DNA of 64,000 nt, taken from assembly GCA_029204225.1 (NCBI GenBank), contig CM055100.1, positions 34,650,645-34,714,644 on the forward strand, written 5' to 3'. Under the pieces are notes generated by a model that was not told where the DNA came from, did not search any database, and saw only the letters and a program-made list of their open reading frames with translations. Within the stretch, counting starts at the first letter, position 1. Each line of letters begins with the position of its first letter. Source of the stretch: Diphasiastrum complanatum (lineage: Eukaryota > Streptophyta > Lycopodiopsida > Lycopodiales > Lycopodiaceae). Of this stretch, positions 44,660-53,185 are shown one piece after another. The position numbers and the translations under genes were made by a program.

Positions 44660-45819
44660 TGGTTGGCTTCTATTCATAGTAAGTATTCCATTTTTGGTGA
44701 TATTTGGATGTTTGATCAAGTTCTAGCATGATTTTGCATTGCTTTGTTGATCAAATCTTACTAACCTTTGTTTTGTGAGTTGAACTTGTGGATCAAAAGC
44801 ATATTTCAGGTCTATTGAAGATCAGAGGCTGAAAAGAAACTATTTTGGATCAGATCATAACACCTAATCATTTGTGATTGTGAGGCTTGTGCATATTCAA
44901 TACTAACAATGTTCTTTTCAATCCTATTGTTGACAATCTCCATTCTTGGATGAACACTCTCCTTAAGTGGATGAAACTTCTCCTTAAGTGGATGACAAAT
45001 GCTCTTTTGAGTGAGTTGTAATTCTCCTAAAGGCTGAGCAAAGCTCCCATTTGGATGAAAGATCCCCTTTTTTGGGTGAACATATTGTAAGCTCCATTGT
45101 GAAGAGCATATTGTAAAGATTGTCATCAATTTTGGCATAAATTTTGGTGTACTTTGTTGAGCATGTAAGTAACTCTCCTTATGTAATTTGATTGGAGCAT
45201 TTGCTGGAAGGTGTTAACCATTATGCAAGTGTGTTTTCAGGTTCTTAACAGGTTGAGGAACATTCTCATGTGAAGTGATCTTAGATCTACATCTAAACAC
45301 CAAGATTTGACAAGATAGTGAAGCTAGTCTTGTGATTCACTAAGTGTGCTCATTCATTCACCTCTAAATCTTGTATTTATCACTTGCTGGAGTTTATAAA
45401 CTTTTAGAAGTGTGGTTTACATGTGGTTTTACAGGTTGAATCAATATCTTAGTGTGTTGATCATATGTTGATCAAGTTTGTTCATTACTAGGTAATCTTG
45501 GCATCCTAGTTTTGGGTATTTTCTAAGAATGCAAGTAACTCTTCACACCATAACTTGATTTGGTCACTTGCTGGAAAGTTTGAGAGCTTAAGCAAGAGTG
45601 TGTTCAGGTTGGTTTGATTTTGTAATCCATTCTTAGTGTGTGCAAAGTGTTGCATGTGTTTCAATCTTCCTTTCTATGCTTGGAAACCATCTAGGTTCAA
45701 GATAGAAGTGTTTTAGGGTCCTAAATCTTCATAGATCTCTTTATCTATCATTTGTTGAGAGAAAAGTGAGTGCTAAGTGCTTTAGGACAGAACCTAAAAG
45801 TTGAAGAAACATTAGAATC
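44660..45819 (+). promoter_or_regulatory. 5' leader of copia E with three-fold repeat
   Basis: 1.16 kb, with the same three units of about 184 bp as in element A (the marker ttgctgg at about 45201, 45384 and 45568). It is about 98-99% identical to the leader of A by eye. Its strict retention in a defective element suggests a cis signal such as packaging. Confidence 0.82.
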
Positions 45820-47706
45820 ATGGCTTCCAATGGTGGGATCATGCTAGAGTCTAGTGAAAGGTTGAGTTCATCAAACTACTCTACTTGGAAAGTGAGGATG
45901 GAGTCCTTACTTGAGTTGAATGAACTCATGGAAATAGTTGCAGAAATTGAAGAGAGACCTCTCACACTTCAAGAGCAACAAAGGTTTGATAAGAAGGCCA
46001 AAAGGGCTCTTCATATCATTAAAATGAATGTTACAAATGAACTTCTCAAGGAAGTTGGAAAGTGTCAAAGTGCAAGTGAGGCATGGAATGCCTTAAAGAA
46101 GCTCTTTGAATCAAAGTCCACATCTAGGGTATTGACCCTAAGGAGACAAATATTTTCTAGTAGGCAAAGAGAGGGTGAAAGTGCTCATGCATTTATCTTG
46201 AGAGTTAAGTCCCTAAGTGATGATTTAGCATGCATTGATGAGAACATAAAAGATGGTGAAATAGTCCAAGTTATGTTGAATGGTTTGCTAAATGAACATG
46301 CTAACCTTGTGCAAAGTTTTGCCATTCAAAGAGTCTTGCCAAGTGTGGTTGACTTGCAAGAAATCTTATTGGCTGAAGAACATAGGTTGCAATCAAAGCT
46401 TGATGGTGCATCCTTGCAAGGTGGAGGTGAAGAGGCTTTCTTCACAAAAGGCAAATTCAAGGGCAAAGGTAAAGGCAAAGGGAAATGGTCCAAAGGTGGT
46501 AACTTTGATCATGATGATCACTCTTCCTCTTCCTCTTCTACTAAGAACAATAAGTCAAAGTTCAAGTGCTTTTATTGTGGGATAAAAGGACATTTTGCAA
46601 ATGAATGCCATAAGAAACAAAATGCTAGATCTAGGTTGAGATCTAATGTACTTCTTGGAGATGATAATTGTTGTGCTAACTTGGCAAGCTTTGGTGAATC
46701 TATGGTCAATTTTTTGGATCCATTGGATCTTGAAGATGCACTAGTGTTACCTACTAGTCATATGGAGTCATGTGGAGCTAAATTAGCATCATGTTTGTAC
46801 TCTTCTACTCATGGACTTCCAAGGCTTGGTGGTTCTTCAATGGTGCTAGATGGCAAGTGCAAAAATGGAAAAGGTAAGGAAGGAGCTAACTTCATCAATG
46901 GAGTTGATGAAGATTCTTCTTTGGAAGTGATTGTTGCTAATGACTTGTTTGTTCATATGGAAAAAGATGGAGATGCTAAGTGTCATTCTTTGCAAGAAGA
47001 TGGTTGTTCTTCTAATTCTTTTCATATTGATGTATGTAATCATGTGGGAAAAGATGATGGTGCTTTGAGCATGCTTGAAGGAAATGGTTCTTTTACATCT
47101 TTTTGTGATAAAGTCATTTGTGCAACAAGTGGTGTCACATTTCTTCATAAAAAGAGTAGATCAAAGGTTTCTATCATGAGACTTGGTGAGGGAGATCACA
47201 AGTCAAAAGGAAGAGAAGTATGTGAAGTGTTCAAAGTAGGATGTACTTTGAATGATGTTTTTATGAACGATAGTGAGGAAGAATCATTATCATATGACTC
47301 ATTACCTAAATCATTGAGTAGAAGTTCATGTTTGAAAAGAGAGAGTACTTCAATCACTCTTATGTTGAAGGTACTAAGGATTCTTTTCTTGGCTTCTAAT
47401 ATTCAAGAGTCTTCTACTTCTTATGGTGCAACTATCAAGAGGGAGGTTTCTAACTTTTGTGGTGCTAGCATTAAGAGGGAGTCTTGTGAAGGAAAGGGCA
47501 ATGGAAGAGTGGTTCTTGGGAAGATCCAAAGCATGGATCTAACATCTCTTCATCAACTCAAAGCATTCTATGATTGTGGTGGATTGTTCATTCATGGTCA
47601 AGATGGCAAAAGGTTGGTTGAAGAAGACTACATGGAGCAACTCAAGTGGCAACTTCTTCAAGGCAAGGGAGATATCATTGGTGAGCTTATTGAGGTTTGT
47701 TATTAA
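45820..47706 (+). CDS. Gag fused to an unknown protein (E)
   Basis: ATG at 45820 and 628 codons to a TAA at 47704-47706. Residues 1 to about 263 are the Gag of element A with very few changes (for example D38 to E), including the complete CCHC knuckle ending at residue 263. After NECHKK (about 266) the sequence leaves pol: there is no protease DSG motif, no integrase and no RT. Residues 267-628 are of a kind I do not recognise, rich in Ser, Cys and acidic residues, with a short internal repeat (the IKRE motif appears twice near 525-545). Gag could co-assemble with particles of A. The unknown part may be a captured transcript or a diverged domain. Confidence 0.9.
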   Translation: MASNGGIMLESSERLSSSNYSTWKVRMESLLELNELMEIVAEIEERPLTLQEQQRFDKKAKRALHIIKMNVTNELLKEVGKCQSASEAWNALKKLFESKSTSRVLTLRRQIFSSRQREGESAHAFILRVKSLSDDLACIDENIKDGEIVQVMLNGLLNEHANLVQSFAIQRVLPSVVDLQEILLAEEHRLQSKLDGASLQGGGEEAFFTKGKFKGKGKGKGKWSKGGNFDHDDHSSSSSSTKNNKSKFKCFYCGIKGHFANECHKKQNARSRLRSNVLLGDDNCCANLASFGESMVNFLDPLDLEDALVLPTSHMESCGAKLASCLYSSTHGLPRLGGSSMVLDGKCKNGKGKEGANFINGVDEDSSLEVIVANDLFVHMEKDGDAKCHSLQEDGCSSNSFHIDVCNHVGKDDGALSMLEGNGSFTSFCDKVICATSGVTFLHKKSRSKVSIMRLGEGDHKSKGREVCEVFKVGCTLNDVFMNDSEEESLSYDSLPKSLSRSSCLKRESTSITLMLKVLRILFLASNIQESSTSYGATIKREVSNFCGASIKRESCEGKGNGRVVLGKIQSMDLTSLHQLKAFYDCGGLFIHGQDGKRLVEEDYMEQLKWQLLQGKGDIIGELIEVCY

Positions 47707-48912
47707 CTCAAGAGGGCTGTTTTGATTAGGTTTGATACTCATCTTCACCTACTCTACTTCATGTTAAATGGAAATGTTGGAATCTATCTTTTGGTTTATG
47801 ATGGTGGCATTGTTTTCACTAACTATAGTGAAGGGTCAAATTTGAGCATTGATGAGATCTTGTGGGATCTTAATCATGTGTTTGAGAGGGAGTATCTTCA
47901 GAGTTTCAGATCTGAAGATGTTCACATATGCAAGATCTTTGATGTCTTATTGGAAGATCAAGAGGTTGATCTTGGATTGCTTCATCAACACCAAGAGACA
48001 AGTGGCAATTCGAAGCTAGTGAAAAGCATCAAAGAAGAGACAAATGGTCAAGGCATTTTGGATCTGTTTTTACAGGTTCTTGAAGGTTCAAGTAAGGTCT
48101 TTGGAGCTGCAAGGAAGTGTCTTCTTACTCTACCTCACTTGCCTAATCTCATGTATGAACATTGTTATGTCAATGTGTTGAAATTGTCAAATTTCAATAA
48201 AACTAGTTCCATAGTTTTGCATCCTTTGGATCTTGGAGATGGAATAGTTATCATTGCTGGTTTGTATGATCAAGTACATGAATTCATTCAGATCTTGAAA
48301 GGTATTGAAGTGGTCAATATGTTTTCTTTTGAACAAAGTTCAAGATCTAGTATTCTAGTGTTGGCAAATTGGCAACTTGTTGACATTGTAGGATCAAGCG
48401 TTGTGTGCAAATCTTGTGGAGGTACTTCAAGTATTTCAAGTTCAGGTTTTGGTCATTCAAATGGAGTAGGGAACACATCTTTTTGGCATTCATTCACTCA
48501 AAGGCTTTCATGGATTGAAGATCTACAAAGGCAAGGTGGTGATGGAAGTTCATTCATGGAGATACATGTTGCATTCACTATATGTATAGTGAAATGTGGA
48601 GGAGGCATGCAAACACTTGTTGATCACTTTCATTTACAACTTGTTTGCTGCTATTTTACAGAGAAACCAGAGATGGATACATGGAGGAATTCATTAATTG
48701 AGATTCTATGTTCTTTTACATGTACCATTTTTATGATTCTATGTAAAATTGATGTAAGAAATAGTGAAGCATCCTATGCGGACACTATTATCTATATCAA
48801 TTATGTTGTGTCCTATTTTGTACATATTAGGATCCTTGAGAAGAGATCTATTCTGATGATGGAGATCATTCTTAAGTTGGAACAAAGTAGTGTTGTAAAA
48901 CTAGCAAGTTAA
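47707..48912 (+). CDS. unknown reading frame in phase with gag (E, downstream half)
   Basis: Continues in the same frame as the gag-fusion immediately after its TAA, open for about 401 codons to the TAA at 48910-48912. It has no ATG at its start; the first ATG is at 47761. The end (KLAS, then stop, then the purine tract) matches the last codons of the pol of A, so the extreme 3' end is shared. Content: Leu/Ile/Val-rich segments, including a hydrophobic stretch at 48700-48750 (IEILCSFTCTIFMILCKI) that could be membrane-spanning. No known domain is recognised. It would be made only by stop readthrough or internal initiation, or else it is the rest of a frame recently broken by one mutation. Confidence 0.7.
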   Translation, partial: LKRAVLIRFDTHLHLLYFMLNGNVGIYLLVYDGGIVFTNYSEGSNLSIDEILWDLNHVFEREYLQSFRSEDVHICKIFDVLLEDQEVDLGLLHQHQETSGNSKLVKSIKEETNGQGILDLFLQVLEGSSKVFGAARKCLLTLPHLPNLMYEHCYVNVLKLSNFNKTSSIVLHPLDLGDGIVIIAGLYDQVHEFIQILKGIEVVNMFSFEQSSRSSILVLANWQLVDIVGSSVVCKSCGGTSSISSSGFGHSNGVGNTSFWHSFTQRLSWIEDLQRQGGDGSSFMEIHVAFTICIVKCGGGMQTLVDHFHLQLVCCYFTEKPEMDTWRNSLIEILCSFTCTIFMILCKIDVRNSEASYADTIIYINYVVSYFVHIRILEKRSILMMEIILKLEQSSVVKLAS

Positions 48913-48925
48913 GTTGAAGAGGGAG
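48913..48925 (+). other. polypurine tract of copia E
   Basis: gttgaagagggag, identical to that of element A, directly before the 3' LTR. Confidence 0.93.
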
Positions 48926-49572
48926 TGTGAAAATTGTCAACATTTCCTTGTCTAGTTTTAGGCCAAAATTGCTAAAAATGGCACATAGTTTAGGATCTGA
49001 CTTTTCACACGTGTGAAACAGGTCTAGATATTTTTAGTAAGTGTATTTTTTCAGTATGAAGAAGTGTCAAACTTCAAGACCTTCGAAATGAGTCCATTTT
49101 CATGTATTTTGGACATATATGCCAATTTTACCTATATAGGGCATATTTTAGGTAAGGAGGGTCTAGAGAGAGGAGAGAGAGTCATCTCTCTCAGCTATAT
49201 ATAGCAGGTAGGCCGTGGAGAAATAGGTTGGAGCAGATCCATTGTATTCATTTGCTTAATGAGAGATTTTTCTATTGGGTTCTCCTTCCATTGTTGGCAT
49301 TGTGTAGTGATTGAGTTCAAGCTTTGTGTGTATGATCTTAGGTGCTTTCCAAAAGTGGTAGACTGATGTATTATGGACTGTATAATGCTATTTTGGGCCG
49401 CACTTGATGTTTATGGAAGTTTCCATTTGTGATAAATGCTTTTTGATCAAGTTCTTTGCATTCTAGGTAGCATAGAATGTGTTGCCAATTCCTAGCTTAT
49501 GTAGTTTGGAGTGCAAGCATTCAAGCCAATGATCTTGGAGTTTAGATCCACTTAGGATCTGTATTTTTCACA
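48926..49572 (+). repeat. 3' LTR of copia E
   Basis: 647 bp. One visible difference from the 5' LTR, at about 49354. Followed by the TSD GTTAC (49573-49577). Confidence 0.96.
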
Positions 49573-49955
49573 GTTACCTGTTTATGGCTGTCCAATCTGG
49601 CGTTGTGCCAGGTTGGCTTCCAGCACTCGTGACAAAGCTTTCAGTTGGTTAAGTCTGATGTAAGTCAGACCACTTGCTTGGAATGGATGTTATTCGTTTG
49701 TAATGAAGCTTCGAGTTGGTTAAGTTTGATGTATGTCGGACGACTTGCTTGAAGGGAAGTCACCCACATCGGGACCCTCGATCTGACATGGCACTAGGTT
49801 GGATCTCAATGTTGGTTTTCGAACTTCCAGTTGGTTAAGTCTGATCGTTGTTGGCGAGTTGGCTGCTTGTATGTTAAGTGGGTTTGGACGACAAGAGTTG
49901 AAGACTGGGAAGCTAAGTCGTGGTTCCCGGCTCCCTTTGGGATGCCTGCGCTACA
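49573..49955 (+). repeat. 5' LTR of D, right part, with internal repeats
   Basis: Begins with the second GTTAC copy and ends ...gcgctaca two bases before the D primer site. It contains three copies of a unit around agttggttaagt(c/t)tgat at about 49642, 49713 and 49828; two of them continue into gtcagac/gtcggac and cacttgcttg/gacttgcttg. Confidence 0.8.
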
Positions 49956-49957
49956 TG

Positions 49958-49969
49958 TGGTATCAGAGC
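49958..49969 (+). other. primer binding site, tRNA-Met type (D)
   Basis: TGGTATCAGAGC. It shows that the sequence to its left is a 5' LTR end and fixes D on the plus strand. Confidence 0.88.
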
Positions 49970-52058
49970 CGACTGGCCGATCAGCTATGCGGATCTCACG
50001 GAAATGGCCATGATGAGTCAAGGTGCTTCCCTTGAGGTGTAAGCACAGTCAGTTCTCGCGGTTCGGGCGTGGCATTGTCTGCACGTAGGACAGATGAGAC
50101 AGTGTGCTGCCATTAGGTTGGTGTAAGCACGGTCTGTGCCTTGTGGGGTGCGGGACGACATATTCGAACTGTATGGGTTACCATTGATACAAAGATGCTA
50201 CTCGAATTCGGGTGTAAAGCATGGGTGGTTAGCTGCCGGTGCGGGATAGCTGCCGATAGTTTAGCTATAAGGGCTATCGGCCAAAAGGTGGTGGGGCGTG
50301 ACTGAGGCAATGTGCTGCTTAATGGTGAAAGCACAGATGGTTGAATGGGTGTTCTCTGTGGGTTGATTTTGTGATCGATCTGTATGGGCGCGGCCATGCA
50401 AAGGTCCTTTGGCAGGACTATCTCAAAGGGGAACCTTGTCTTTGTTACTTGTTAGTAAACCTGCCTGAGTGTCTTGCTTGTATGTATTCGTGGTGAGTCT
50501 TAGTACTCGTGCTTTGTTTGGTTTGCATGATTGCTTGTGATACAAGGAGCTGATGGCTCGAGAAGGAACCTTTCTTTTGAAGGCTGATACCATCAAACAA
50601 AGAGGACTACAAAATCTGTGGGGCGGATTCGCAGTTCAAGTACTAGCACGTGAACGACAACGAAACGACTCGATGTTTGCAAAGGATGGATGGCTAGCCT
50701 GTTACTTGGGTTAGTTTCATTTGCGACAATGCCCACCAGACGCAAGCAATAAGTCAAAAGTTGGAAAGGGCAATTTCAGAGGAGATCTTCTATGGAGCAG
50801 TGGGTCTTCATTTGAGATGGCTACCTTCAGAATTGAACCTCACTGAGCATTGGTGATATCCAATGTCAGTTGGGTTTTTCCTCAAAGGGGAAAGACCCTA
50901 GAATCCTTTTCAGAGATTTGCAAGCACAGTGTTGGAAAGGCTTTTTGTCTGAGAACTCTACTCTAAGTCCGGTTAGCTACTTTTATAAGTGGAGGGAAAC
51001 TATCACACACACCTCTCTCTTGGGACAAATTTTGAATGAAAGTTGATCAAAATGGAGGCAAATTCAAGGTGACCTAGCCATACTCACACGAGGAGACTGG
51101 CAAACTTTGGACCTAATGAGTTGACAAGTTTTTGTTGTGGAAAGGAAAGCTTGTTATAGGCTTTCTCTGGACCAGCAATGATGAGGAGACATAATGAGTA
51201 CGCTGACTTGTGTTACGTGTAAAGCAGCTGATCAATGAAGGAACTGAGAAAGTTGAGTCTTGCACGAGAGACTTGGTACTTCGAACGGACGCTAAGAGAC
51301 AGTTCGTGTTGAGATCAGAGACTAGTGATGGAATTGTGAAAGTCAAGTTTTGCGTGACGGACGTGGCGCTTCAAAACGAACGCGAAGAGATAGTTCGTAT
51401 GCGGAGCAAACTGGTGCGACCCCTTGGCTCTCCACGAGGTCAATAGTTACATTTGGATTGATTCAAAGACAGCTACTTCAAGCTAAGTGAGAGGTGCATT
51501 GCGGAGTACTCAATCTTTGCCTACCTCAAAGAGCCAAAAATGAAAAGTATCAAGATCAGGTTGGGACAAGGAGAGAAATCAAGAAGCAAAAGCAACAAGG
51601 CACGAAGTGGACCATAAAGTGGGCAATCAAACGATAAATCCTTTGGCTCAGGGAGCCCTGATACCTGTGCAAAAACTGATTAAATATGGAGCTCAAGGAG
51701 CTCAACACAAAGTGCATCAAGGACAAATCAGGAGCTCAAAGGAGTTCCAAAGTCGAAAGTCAGAAGCGACAGGGGCAAACATTTCAAAGAAAGGCCTCTG
51801 TCACCAGTTAATAAGGTTCTTGGGTTTTACGAAAGCGATATAAAATATACGCTTTTCCCAGACAAAGTGATATTTTCAAGTTAAGTAATTTTTCAGTACA
51901 AAGACCTGAGCCTCCGACTTGTGGTGTGCCAGCTTCAATGTTAATAAAAAGTGGCCAGTAAATTGAGTACTGTGCCAAGTAGATCAAATGTATAATTAAT
52001 TTTAATTGGGAGGCACCTTTACTTTAATCTGACATCTAATGAGGACATCAGATTTTAT
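49970..52058 (+). other. internal region of D, no coding motif
   Basis: 2.1 kb. Open frames are short and without gag, protease, integrase or RT motifs. It holds three stem-loop-like units (gtgct...agcac) at about 50021, 50103 and 50310, and an imperfect direct repeat of about 85 bp at 51236-51310 and 51325-51400 (agtcttgc(a/g)cg...gacttgg.../agttcgt). The purine tract for the 3' LTR follows at 52059-52072. Confidence 0.75.
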
Positions 52059-52072
52059 AAAGGTGGGGTGGA

Positions 52073-52460
52073 TGTTGTAAAGTTACCTTTACAAGCTTTA
52101 CTTCCGGCCCACCAGCGCCAGCTTTGTCTCCGGCGCCAGCAGCGCCCCTGCTGCTTCCGGCGCCAGTGCCGCTCCTGGTGCCACTGTGACCAGAAACCAG
52201 CCGGCGCCAAGGTCCTATGGCTGAAAATCTTTGATCGGTTCTAGCGAAGTCCAGAGAGCTCAGATCGATGTGCAATCACCTCACACGATCTAGGCATGAT
52301 TAAATAAAGCCTGGGGATCAGTAAATTCTAGAGAGAGAAAATGACTTTCTAGAGAGAGAAAATTCTAGAGAGAGAAAATGTGCTTTACCAGCCTGGGTAG
52401 AGTACTTGGTATGAGGGGCGGTGGCGAATCGCACCAATACTATAGGGGAGTGCGGGTTGC
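52073..52460 (+). repeat. 3' LTR of D, truncated
   Basis: Begins TGTTGTAAAGTTACC after the polypurine tract and follows 43143-43534, then ends within gtgcgggttgcg at about 52460. Confidence 0.85.
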
Positions 52461-52486
52461 GCTAATGGCTTATGCTCTTGTACTTG

Positions 52487-52498
52487 GCTCTAACACCA
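52487..52498 (-). other. degenerate primer binding site (G)
   Basis: gctctaacacca, two transitions away from the standard gctctgatacca, next to the LTR at 52499. Confidence 0.75.
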
Positions 52499-53185
52499 TG
52501 TGAAAGTACTGTACTTTAGGACCATAAATGGATCTACAAAAGATCCACAAGAGTGATTGGATGCCTTTTTAACAATCTATCAAAAAACTAGACACAAAAA
52601 AGTTGATCTAGATTGGCAATTTGACAAACAACAAGCATTAACAATCAAAAGCATTTATGAACATTGAAATCCGAGCCCACATGTGTGAGCCACAACCTGA
52701 TGTATGGCCTATAGACTGAGAAACAATCAGAAATCAATTTGGTTTCATTTGGATCACAAAAACTCAATGTACATAGTGAACTAGCTCGAGATTGCAATGA
52801 GCTCCAAAAATAATCTATCTTCTCACTATGGGAGCTTGGAATACATAGCAAAAGTGACTTCCTTTGTGAAGTTAGGTGGATTTCCAGCATGTAATAAGGA
52901 ATTTAATTTGGCTCTCTTTCCCTAATTTGCATCCCTAGCCTAATTCATAGAATCATGCCTAGTAGGTGACTAGTTGGTCTTAAAGTTGGTGTAGGTCCTA
53001 TAACCTAGGAATCACTACCAAAATGACATGGCCAACCCTTTAGAATTGATCTACCCTATAGTAGGGTAGATTTCCCACGTGGCTCCATGGCCTCACATGT
53101 GTGAGACCCACTTACGTACATTTTACATGATTCTACATGGTTTTTGATTAAGCTAGATTTGCCAATTTTTGGCAATTTATTCACA
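52499..53185 (-). repeat. LTR of a lost copia-like element (G)
   Basis: 687 bp with TGTGAAAGTAC...TTATTCACA edges. It is preceded by a primer site, so it is the 5' LTR of a minus-strand element whose body is gone except for about 25 bp (52461-52486). It has cacatgtgtgag palindrome variants near 52678 and 53094. Directly to its right the RT of copia F is interrupted. Confidence 0.78.

Larger units (their letters stand above)
44001..49572 (+). mobile_element. non-autonomous copia element E (gag plus unknown ORF)
   Basis: 5572 bp, plus strand, TSD GTTAC. Two 647-bp LTRs (44001-44647, 48926-49572) differ at one base that I can find (g/a near 44429 against 49354). The primer site is at 44648-44659 and the polypurine tract at 48913-48925. 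R/U5, the leader and gag are nearly identical to element A; the U3 part of the LTR is only moderately similar. From about 46612 to about 48890, where A has protease, integrase, RT and RNase H, E has unrelated sequence. It must borrow enzymes, most plausibly from A. Confidence 0.95.
43143..52460 (+). mobile_element. non-autonomous LTR element D, interrupted by E
   Basis: LTR copies start TGTTGT(G/A)AAGTTACC at 43143 and 52073. A primer site is at 49958-49969 and a polypurine tract (aaaggtggggtgga) at 52059-52072. The 5' LTR is therefore 43143-44000 plus 49578-49955 (about 1.24 kb) with copia E inside, and the internal region is only about 2.1 kb without any recognisable gag or pol. This is the layout of a large non-autonomous (LARD-like) element. 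The 3' LTR is cut at about 52460, so no TSD can be verified. Confidence 0.85.

Noticed and set aside
46846-47148. Open frame on the minus strand within element E
   Set aside because: It is a shadow of the sense frame, with no motif; the sense frame is much longer and continuous with gag.
47722-47724. TTG as the start of the second E frame
   Set aside because: It is not a normal plant start. The frame is in phase with the upstream gag-fusion, so it is better seen as its continuation after a stop; the first ATG is at 47761.
48690-48755. Envelope-like protein in element E
   Set aside because: One hydrophobic stretch is seen, but without a signal peptide, cleavage site or paired membrane segment, so an envelope call is not supported.
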